DNA of 45,863 nucleotides from JAVBOD01 sp031551045 (GTDB lineage Bacteria > Bacteroidota > Bacteroidia > Bacteroidales > UBA932). Made by a program: the position numbers and the translations under genes. The notes beneath the pieces are model-generated. The model saw only the letters and a program-made list of their open reading frames with translations. It was not told the DNA's origin and searched no databases. Numbering within the stretch: the first letter of the stretch is position 1; each line of letters begins with the position of its first letter. Of this stretch, positions 39,606 through 45,863 are shown in pieces. The stretch spans positions 1-45,863 of the forward strand of contig JAVBOD010000082.1 in assembly GCA_031551045.1 (NCBI GenBank), read 5' to 3'.

Positions 39606-42600
39606 ATGAAAGAGAAACTAGACCCGGATTATTTATTCGAAGTTAGTTGGGAAGTGTGCAACAAAGTGGGAGGTATCTATACCGTTATCTCCACCAAGTC
39701 GCTCAACATGGTAAAAGATTTAAAGAACAATCATATTCTGATTGGCCCCGATGTGTGGCGCGATACTGAGAACAACCCCGACTTTATGGAAGACCCGCGT
39801 TTGCTCCGCGCGTGGCGTGCCAAGGCCGCGCAAGAAGGACTACGTATCCGCGTAGGACGTTGGAACGTGGCCGGTAATCCGATTGCCGTGCTGGTCGATT
39901 TTACTACTTTCATCGCCAAAAAAGACGAGATCTTTTCAAATTTCTGGGAAATATATAAACTGGATTCACTCAGCGGACAATGGGACTATATAGAACCCGC
40001 GCTCTTTGGTTATGCGGCGGGTAAGGTGATCGAAAGTTACACTAACTTCAATCTCTCGCTTCGCCACCGTGTGGTAGCGCAATTCCACGAATGGATGACC
40101 GGTACCGGGTTACTCTATCTGCGCAGCGCAGCCCCGCAAATCGGCACTATCTTTACCACACACGCTACCGTGCTCGGCCGTTGTGTGGCAGGCAACCACC
40201 TGCCGCTTTACGACCAAATGGAAAGTTACAATCCCGATGAGAAAGCGCGCCAATTTAATGTGGTAGCAAAACAATCGCTCGAAAAAACCGCAGCTCAAGT
40301 GACCGACTGTTTCACTACCGTGAGCGATATTACTGCCCGTGAGTGCGCCCACTTTCTGGGCAAGCCGGTAGATATTGTTACACCCAACGGATTCGAAAAT
40401 AACTTTACGCCTACCGAAGAACAATTCCCCACAAAAGAAAAAGAAGGACGCGACAAACTGCGCACTGTGGTTGCAGCCTTACTCAACCGACCAATTACAG
40501 ATGATGCATTTTTGGTAGGTATCAGCGGGCGTTACGAATATACGAATAAAGGTATCGATGTATTTGTCGATGCTATGGGCAAACTGAATAAAGAAGGCAA
40601 ACTGCAACGCGAAGTCATTGCATTCATCATGGTGCCGGCAGGTCATCATGGCCCCAATAAAGAATTGCTCAATAACCTGCACAATCCTTCGCAAGCACAA
40701 CCGGTGCCCAACAGTTATGTGACGCACTACCTGTCGGACCCCGAGAACGACCCTGCGCTGCGCCGTATACGCGAAGTAGGTTTGCACAATGGTGAAAACG
40801 ATAAAGTAAAAATTATTTTTGTTCCTTCGTATCTTAATGGCAACGATGGCGTGTTCAATATGCCATATTACGATTTGCTCATCGGGCTCGACATGTCGGT
40901 GTTTCCCTCGTACTACGAACCGTGGGGCTACACGCCGCTTGAGAGCTTGGCTTTTAAAGTACCGACAATTACCACATCGCTCGCCGGATTCGGCATGTGG
41001 GTCGAAGAACAATACAAAAGTGCCCATCCCGGTATCGATGTCATTAAACGCAACGACACTGATTACAATTATGTAGTCGATCGCGTGGTGAAACGCATTG
41101 ATGAGTTCACCCGTTTCTCGGCCGACGAAATGCGCGCTGCGAAACAAAATGCCAAAGACGTTTCGAATATTGCATTGTGGGATAATCATATTAAATACTA
41201 CAAAAAAGCGGCCGATATTGCATTACAAAAAGTGGCCGACCGTACTTCGGAAATTCCGATGCCGCGTGAAGAGAAAGTAGAGGTTATTCAAAAACAAGTG
41301 TCGATTAGCCAACCGAACTGGACGCGCATCATGGTGCACAAATACATTCCCGAAAGTTTGATTGCGCTTGATGAACTCTCGCATAATCTTTGGTGGTGCT
41401 GGAACCAAGAGGCAATGGATCTGTTCGAAAGCATTGATCCGGTGCAATGGAAAGCTACCGGCTACAACCCTGTAGCGTTACTTGACCGCATTTCGCTAAC
41501 ACGTTACAAAGTATTGGAAAAAGATGAGGCGTTCGTGAAAAAACTGAAAGCCGTACACAACGAATTCAAAGCCTACATGGCTGAGAAAAATAAACCCGAA
41601 GGTCCGCACATTTCGTACTTCAGCATGGAGTACGGATTACATGCTTCGCTCAAAATTTATTCGGGCGGCTTGGGAATCCTTGCCGGTGACTACCTGAAAG
41701 AGGCCAGCGACAAGAATACGAAAATGACCGGCATGGGCTTATTATATAGGTATGGTTATTTTACGCAAAAACTTTCTGCCGCGGGTGACCAGGTGAACGA
41801 ATACGAACCACAGGACTTTATGAAGATTGCGGCGGTGCCTGTACGCGACAAGAATGATCAATGGGTAACCGTAGCTATTGCTTTTCCAGGCCGTACGGTG
41901 TACGTGCGTGTGTGGCGTGTCGATGTAGGCCGTGTGGAACTATACTTGCTTGATACCGATTTTGAAGACAACTTGCCCGAAGACCGTAGTATTACCTACC
42001 AACTGTATGGCGGCGATTGGGAAAACCGCCTGAAGCAGGAGATTGTCCTCGGCATCGGTGGTATCCGTGCATTGCGTGCACTGAATATTACGGATGATGT
42101 GTACCACTGTAACGAAGGACATGCTGCTTTTATTGGTCTTGAGCGTTTACGCGAATACGTAATGGATGACAACCTGATGTTCTCCGAAGCCATGGAAGTG
42201 GTGCGCGGCTCGTCGCTCTTTACCACCCATACGCCTGTTCCCGCAGGACACGATGCGTTTTCAGAAAATATGTTGCGCACTTATATGTCGCACTACCCCG
42301 ACCGGTTGAAAATTTCGTGGGAACAAATGATGGCGTTGGGTAAGATACATCCCGAAGACCAAAACGAGAAATTCTCGATGAGCTATCTTGCCGCCAACCT
42401 TTCGCAGGAAATAAACGGTGTGAGCTGGCTGCACGGCGAAGTGAGCCGCGAAATATTGAAAGACCTGTGGCCCGGTTACCTGCCCGAAGAGTTGCATGTA
42501 AGCTATGTAACCAACGGTGTGCACTACCCGACATGGACGGCACCCGAATGGAAAAAGATACATGCCGGCGTATTTGGCCCCGAGTTCCAGACACATCACT

Positions 42601-43841
42601 ACGACAAAAAATGTTTCGATGGCATTTACAACATAGAGGATAAAGTGATTTTGAACACCCGCAACAAACTGCGCAAGCGCTTGATTGCACACATTAAAGA
42701 TACGCTGAATGCTTCGCAATCGTACTTGTCGCCCAAACAAGTGTTGGAAGTAAAGCAAATTTTGCGCGACGATGTGCTGACCATTGGCTTTGCGCGCCGC
42801 TTTGCCACCTACAAGCGCGCCCATTTGTTGTTCCGCGACCTCGACCAGTTAAACGAGATCGTAAACAATCCCGAACGCCCCGTGCAATTTATCTACGCAG
42901 GCAAAGCGCATCCGGCCGACAAAGCGGGACAAGACCTTATCAAACGGATTGTCGAAGTATCTAAAATGCCGCAGTTCATCGGTAAAATTGTATTCGTTCC
43001 AAACTACGATATCGAGCTGGCAAAACTGCTGGTGCAAGGTGTTGATGTGTGGATGAATACGCCCACGCGCCCGCTCGAAGCATCGGGAACCAGCGGTGAA
43101 AAAGCAGTGATGAATGGCGTAATGCATTTCAGTGTACTCGATGGCTGGTGGGTCGAAGGCTACAAGGAAGGTGCCGGTTGGGCGCTGCCGATGGAAAAAT
43201 CTTACGAAAACCAATCCTACCAAGACGAGTTGGACGTGGAAATGATTTACAACATCATTGAAGACGAAATTGCACCGGCATTTTACAACCGCAACAAAGA
43301 AGGCATTTCGGAAGCGTGGATGAGTCAAATCAAAAACACGATTGCCAAAGTAGCCTCAAACTTCACGACCAACCGCATGTTGATTGACTATGAAGAGCGT
43401 TTCTATACTATGCTCAGCAAACGCCATAGCCTGTTGGTAGAACACGATTACGAAATGGCAAAAGAAATGGCCGATTGGAAAAAACGTGTGAAGCGTGAAT
43501 GGGAGCCTATTGAACCCATTGAAATTCGCCGCCCGTACGATGGCAGTGAATCGCCTTCGCTCGGTGTGGAAGCAACTATGGAAGTATTGCTATATATCGG
43601 CGAACTGAATCCCGAAGATATTGGTGTGGAATTGGTGGTAGCGCAGCAAGACAAGAATGACAGATTCCATATCCGGCGTACTATTGATTTCAACTTTGTG
43701 TCGTGCGACAATAGTATTGCCCTGTATCGTGCAAACATAACGCCCGAAACACCCGGTAGCTATTCGGTGGCAGGGCGTATTTATGCTAAGAACGACAAGC
43801 TGCCGCATAGGCAAGACTTTGCATTGGTGAAATGGCTGTAG
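39606..43841 (+). CDS. Glycogen synthase (GT3)-alpha-glucan phosphorylase (GT35) fusion
   Basis: 1411-residue fusion of two enzymes with opposite roles in glycogen turnover. Residues about 1-555 are a eukaryote-type GT3 glycogen synthase (FEVSWEVCNKVGGIYTVIST near the start, SYYEPWGYTPLESLAFKVPT in the donor site). Residues about 575-1411 are a GT35 phosphorylase of the GlgP/MalP group (LDELSHNLWWCWNQEA, YFSMEYGLHASLKIYSGGLG), with the PLP-binding lysine K1166 in EASGTSGEKAVMNG. It has its own promoter after the GH57 terminator. Similar fusions are known in Bacteroidales. Joining synthesis and phosphorolysis on one chain implies tight allosteric or oligomeric control, which is inferred. Confidence 0.93.
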   Translation: MKEKLDPDYLFEVSWEVCNKVGGIYTVISTKSLNMVKDLKNNHILIGPDVWRDTENNPDFMEDPRLLRAWRAKAAQEGLRIRVGRWNVAGNPIAVLVDFTTFIAKKDEIFSNFWEIYKLDSLSGQWDYIEPALFGYAAGKVIESYTNFNLSLRHRVVAQFHEWMTGTGLLYLRSAAPQIGTIFTTHATVLGRCVAGNHLPLYDQMESYNPDEKARQFNVVAKQSLEKTAAQVTDCFTTVSDITARECAHFLGKPVDIVTPNGFENNFTPTEEQFPTKEKEGRDKLRTVVAALLNRPITDDAFLVGISGRYEYTNKGIDVFVDAMGKLNKEGKLQREVIAFIMVPAGHHGPNKELLNNLHNPSQAQPVPNSYVTHYLSDPENDPALRRIREVGLHNGENDKVKIIFVPSYLNGNDGVFNMPYYDLLIGLDMSVFPSYYEPWGYTPLESLAFKVPTITTSLAGFGMWVEEQYKSAHPGIDVIKRNDTDYNYVVDRVVKRIDEFTRFSADEMRAAKQNAKDVSNIALWDNHIKYYKKAADIALQKVADRTSEIPMPREEKVEVIQKQVSISQPNWTRIMVHKYIPESLIALDELSHNLWWCWNQEAMDLFESIDPVQWKATGYNPVALLDRISLTRYKVLEKDEAFVKKLKAVHNEFKAYMAEKNKPEGPHISYFSMEYGLHASLKIYSGGLGILAGDYLKEASDKNTKMTGMGLLYRYGYFTQKLSAAGDQVNEYEPQDFMKIAAVPVRDKNDQWVTVAIAFPGRTVYVRVWRVDVGRVELYLLDTDFEDNLPEDRSITYQLYGGDWENRLKQEIVLGIGGIRALRALNITDDVYHCNEGHAAFIGLERLREYVMDDNLMFSEAMEVVRGSSLFTTHTPVPAGHDAFSENMLRTYMSHYPDRLKISWEQMMALGKIHPEDQNEKFSMSYLAANLSQEINGVSWLHGEVSREILKDLWPGYLPEELHVSYVTNGVHYPTWTAPEWKKIHAGVFGPEFQTHHYDKKCFDGIYNIEDKVILNTRNKLRKRLIAHIKDTLNASQSYLSPKQVLEVKQILRDDVLTIGFARRFATYKRAHLLFRDLDQLNEIVNNPERPVQFIYAGKAHPADKAGQDLIKRIVEVSKMPQFIGKIVFVPNYDIELAKLLVQGVDVWMNTPTRPLEASGTSGEKAVMNGVMHFSVLDGWWVEGYKEGAGWALPMEKSYENQSYQDELDVEMIYNIIEDEIAPAFYNRNKEGISEAWMSQIKNTIAKVASNFTTNRMLIDYEERFYTMLSKRHSLLVEHDYEMAKEMADWKKRVKREWEPIEPIEIRRPYDGSESPSLGVEATMEVLLYIGELNPEDIGVELVVAQQDKNDRFHIRRTIDFNFVSCDNSIALYRANITPETPGSYSVAGRIYAKNDKLPHRQDFALVKWL

Positions 43842-43976
43842 CCCCCCAACCCTCAAAGGGGGCTTCGGGATGTGCAAAATTTAAATATGATGCATAATTT
43901 AGAAAAGTTGTGAAGGTATGAATAAAATAACGAAAGTAGCAATCAATAACTCCCCCTTTTGGGGTAGGGGGGGCTT
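43841..43976. repeat. Inverted G/C-rich repeats flanking a small gap
   Basis: GCCCCCCAACCCTCAAAGGG plus GGGC (43841-43864) is repeated in inverted orientation at 43950-43975, where TCCCCCTTTTGGGG leads into TAGGGGGGGC. Between them lie about 85 bp without a gene. A third related copy lies at 44622-44646 inside the end of the next gene. Confidence 0.6.
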
Positions 43977-44684
43977 ATGATTCGTTGCGCAAACATAACC
44001 AAAAGCTTCGGCGCGTTGCAAGTGCTCAAGGGTATTGATTTGGAAATAAAGAAAACCGAGGTGGTAACCATTGTTGGCGCCAGCGGTGCAGGCAAAAGCA
44101 CGTTGCTGCAAATCCTCGGAACGCTTGGCCGGCCGGATACGGGAGAGGTCTACATAGACAATGTGCCCGTGTTTAGTTTAAGTAATAAGGATATTTCCGA
44201 TTTCCGTAACCGTCATATAGGTTTTGTGTTTCAGGCGCACCACCTGCTGCCGGAATTTACGGCGCTCGAAAACGTATGCATGCCTGCATTCATTGCCCGT
44301 AAAAGCCACGAACAGGCGGCAAAGCGAGCCAAAGAATTACTGGACTTCTTAGGGCTGAAAGACCGCCTTACGCATAAACCCAACGAACTTAGCGGCGGCG
44401 AGCAGCAACGCGTGGCCGTAGCCCGTGCGCTGATGAACGAACCATCGGTGCTGTTGGCCGACGAGCCGTCGGGCAACCTTGATACCCATAATAAACGGGA
44501 ACTGCACAATCTATTCTTCACCCTTCGCGACCAGTTGCAGCAAACCATAGTAATTGTTACCCACGATATGGAATTGGCTACCATGAGCGACCGCACGCTG
44601 ACCATGAAGGACGGAAGAATGAGTTCCCCAATTCCCCAGGGGGGCTTAGAACAAATACCTCTTAATCCCTCCATTGGAAATTAG
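43977..44684 (+). CDS. lolD: ABC transporter ATP-binding protein, LolD-like
   Basis: ABC ATPase of 235 residues. Walker A GASGAGKST, Q-loop FVFQAHHLLPEFTALENV, signature LSGGEQQRVAVARAL and Walker B VLLADEPSGNLD are all intact. The DEPSGNLD and HHLLPEFTA features match the LolD/MacB group, which energises lipoprotein release from the inner membrane. No LolC/LolE partner is adjacent. The last about 20 residues (SSPIPQGGLEQIPLNPSIGN) follow the normal end TMKDGRM and are encoded by repeat-like DNA. Confidence 0.88.
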   Translation: MIRCANITKSFGALQVLKGIDLEIKKTEVVTIVGASGAGKSTLLQILGTLGRPDTGEVYIDNVPVFSLSNKDISDFRNRHIGFVFQAHHLLPEFTALENVCMPAFIARKSHEQAAKRAKELLDFLGLKDRLTHKPNELSGGEQQRVAVARALMNEPSVLLADEPSGNLDTHNKRELHNLFFTLRDQLQQTIVIVTHDMELATMSDRTLTMKDGRMSSPIPQGGLEQIPLNPSIGN

Positions 44685-44690
44685 GCGGGA

Positions 44691-45395
44691 ATGTTTCAAT
44701 TCAAACAATTCACCATCCGGCAAACCGGTGTGAGCATGAAAGTGAATACCGACGGAGTATTGCTGGGCGCATGGGCCCCTGTCGACGGGGCAGAAACCAT
44801 TGTTGATGTGGGCGCCGGCACCGGCGTTATTGCCCTGATGCTGGCACAACGCAATGCTTCGGCAGTTATTGATGCCGTGGAAATTGATGTCGCGTCGGCC
44901 AGGCAAGCGCAAACCAACGTGACCGACAGCCCATGGAGCACGCGCGTAAACGTCCGCCAGCAATCTTTTCAGGATTTTACTGCACAATGTGCTGCAACCT
45001 ACGACTTGGTAGTTTCCAATCCACCCTACTTTGTCGATGCACTGCTCTCGCCTTCGCAGGCCCGCACACTGGCACGGCACGCTGGCAACCTTTCGCACAA
45101 CGAACTTATTAGTTGCAGCAAAAAAATACTTGCGCCGCACGGTCGTTTATGTGTAGTATTACCATTTTCCGAAGGACTGAAATTCATTGCTCTTGCCGAT
45201 GCGCAACAACTTTTCTGCACGCGCAAAACAACAGTATATAGCAGCATGGCCAAACCACCCAAACGATTGTTGTTGCAATTTTCGTTGCAGCCCGTCACTT
45301 TGATCGAAGACGAATTGGCCATACACGAGTCAGGCAATATCGAATATACTGAACCCTACAAAAATCTCACAAAAGAATTTTACCTGAATTTTTAA
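44691..45395 (+). CDS. trmN6: tRNA1(Val) (adenine(37)-N6)-methyltransferase-like protein
   Basis: SAM-dependent methyltransferase of 234 residues similar to YfiC/TrmN6. The SAM-binding motif DVGAGTGVIALMLAQ lies after an N-terminal recognition stretch (FTIRQTGVSMKVNTDGVLLGAW), and the catalytic N-methyltransferase motif SNPPYFVD is present. It is expected to methylate A37 of tRNA-Val(UAC). It starts 6 bp after lolD ends and is probably cotranscribed. Confidence 0.9.
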   Translation: MFQFKQFTIRQTGVSMKVNTDGVLLGAWAPVDGAETIVDVGAGTGVIALMLAQRNASAVIDAVEIDVASARQAQTNVTDSPWSTRVNVRQQSFQDFTAQCAATYDLVVSNPPYFVDALLSPSQARTLARHAGNLSHNELISCSKKILAPHGRLCVVLPFSEGLKFIALADAQQLFCTRKTTVYSSMAKPPKRLLLQFSLQPVTLIEDELAIHESGNIEYTEPYKNLTKEFYLNF

Positions 45396-45420
45396 AAATA
45401 ATTTTTTTTTTAAGAATTTA

Positions 45421-45438
45421 GTCCTACATTTGTAGGAC
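45421..45438. promoter_or_regulatory. Palindrome GTCCTACA-TT-TGTAGGAC overlapping a -7 box
   Basis: Perfect 8-bp arms around a TT centre. It contains TACANNTGTA, the core shared by CopY and MecI/BlaI operators, and also TACATTTG (45425-45432), which matches the Bacteroidetes -7 box. A repressor bound here would cover the promoter of any rightward transcript. Confidence 0.6.
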
Positions 45439-45471
45439 AATTACGCTCTTTTCAGTATTGGTTTTATTCTC

Positions 45472-45595
45472 TAACAGAAATCTCGAAAATTTCGATTAAC
45501 AAAGGATAACAACAGGTACCACTATTTTTAATGTGGACTTTGTTTATTTTGTTAATGGGTATTCGAGAACCTCTGTTAAGATAAATAAAGTTCAC
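45472..45595 (+). ncRNA. Candidate structured RNA or leader
   Basis: Three nested helices pair in order: TAACAGA/TCTGTTA (45472-45478 with 45572-45578), TCTCGAA/TTCGAGA (45481-45487 with 45562-45568) and ATTAACAAA/TTTGTTAAT (45495-45503 with 45548-45556). A central CCAC/GTGG closes the hairpin. A competing 15-bp pairing joins 45533-45547 with 45581-45595, with two G-U pairs. No gene is visible here. It might be a leader of a gene beyond the window or a free RNA; an inverted DNA repeat is also possible. Confidence 0.45.
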
Positions 45596-45833
45596 GTTTC
45601 TGTTTTTAGTGGATAGATGACGCGGATACAACGAAAAATACTCCCGATACTGGTCGGGATCGCAATAATGGGCAGCGAATTAAAAATCGTAGCGTGGAGT
45701 TGCTATTTAAATTAGGAATTTGAAATGAAGAATTAAGAATAAATGTAGTAGAGGGAATTGGTTTCATCGTTTGTGTTTGTTCCTACAAGCCAATTCCCAA
45801 AGCTGCAACAATTTGTTTATTCATTAATAGATA
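45596..45833. other. Gene-free region with two further hairpins
   Basis: No gene is visible. TCCCGAT-ACTG-GTCGGGA (45642-45659) and GGGAATTGGTTT paired with AAGCCAATTCCC (45753-45764 with 45787-45798, one G-U pair) are the recognisable structures. Confidence 0.5.
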
Positions 45834-45849
45834 AACTAAAAATTTAGTT
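45834..45849. promoter_or_regulatory. Operator-like palindrome at the right end
   Basis: AACTAAA-AA-TTTAGTT has the same 7-nt arms as the palindromes at the blaI promoter (21659-21675), with a 2-nt rather than 3-nt centre. It may regulate a gene beyond the window. Confidence 0.5.
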
Positions 45850-45863
45850 AAAATATAAACCAA

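Noticed and set aside
40479..41189. Minus-strand frame of 236 codons opposite the synthase domain
   Set aside because: Antisense shadow of a well-conserved GT3 domain with no domain of its own.
45440..45830. Known housekeeping RNA (tmRNA, RNase P RNA, 6S RNA)
   Set aside because: I could not recognise the conserved cores of any of these; the region is listed only as a candidate structured RNA.

Overview
The window is a chromosomal segment of a Bacteroidetes bacterium, most likely order Bacteroidales. Evidence includes promoters of the phylum type (TAnnTTTG at -7, several with TTG/TTTG about 19-20 bp upstream), an LpxC-FabZ fusion, a very long Lys/Glu-rich IF-2 N-terminus, a TonB-type outer-membrane receptor with a carboxypeptidase-like plug extension, a FISUMP-domain lipoprotein, and a glycogen locus with a glycogen synthase-phosphorylase fusion. 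Species cannot be fixed from the sequence. I see no tRNA, rRNA, CRISPR array, transposase or phage module.

Layout. 1-1.4 kb: Xaa-Pro aminopeptidase. 1.5-6.3 kb, minus strand: HD phosphohydrolase, lpxD, lpxC/fabZ, lpxA (lipid A synthesis). 6.5-11.2 kb, plus: rimP-nusA-infB with a promoter and a leader hairpin. 11.3-14.7 kb, minus: iron alcohol dehydrogenase, AhpD-like protein and ubiX, preceded by a porin gene. 15-20 kb, minus: gadB and gadC (glutamate-dependent acid resistance), a sirtuin and an AAA-type ATPase. 20.5-21.1 kb, plus: rplU-rpmA. 21.1-21.7 kb is a gene-free, hairpin-rich region leading to a BlaI-type repressor and an M56 membrane protease (21.7-23.8 kb). 23.9-27.8 kb: exported superoxide dismutase (minus), serS, a RhuM-family gene and ruvC. 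27.9-32.0 kb: TonB-type receptor and, convergent to it, a FISUMP lipoprotein. 32.2-43.8 kb, plus: glgB, a debranching enzyme, a GT4 glycosyltransferase, a GH57 glucanase with a histone-H1-like tail, and the GlgA-GlgP fusion. 44.0-45.4 kb: lolD-like ATPase and a tRNA methyltransferase, then about 470 bp of non-coding DNA with operator-like palindromes and strong potential RNA structure.

How it works together. Most genes are housekeeping: envelope lipid synthesis, translation, recombination. The accessory parts are a complete GadB/GadC pair, a regulator-protease pair (BlaI/M56), and a glycogen locus encoding polymer synthesis, branching, debranching and phosphorolysis, but without an ADP-glucose pyrophosphorylase.

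Most notable: the 132-residue Lys/Ala/Pro tail on the GH57 enzyme; two operator-like palindromes 21 bp apart straddling the blaI promoter, with a related palindrome at the extreme right end; a candidate structured RNA after the methyltransferase gene; and two arrays of tiny perfect hairpins. All functional calls come from reading motifs by eye; no database search was run.
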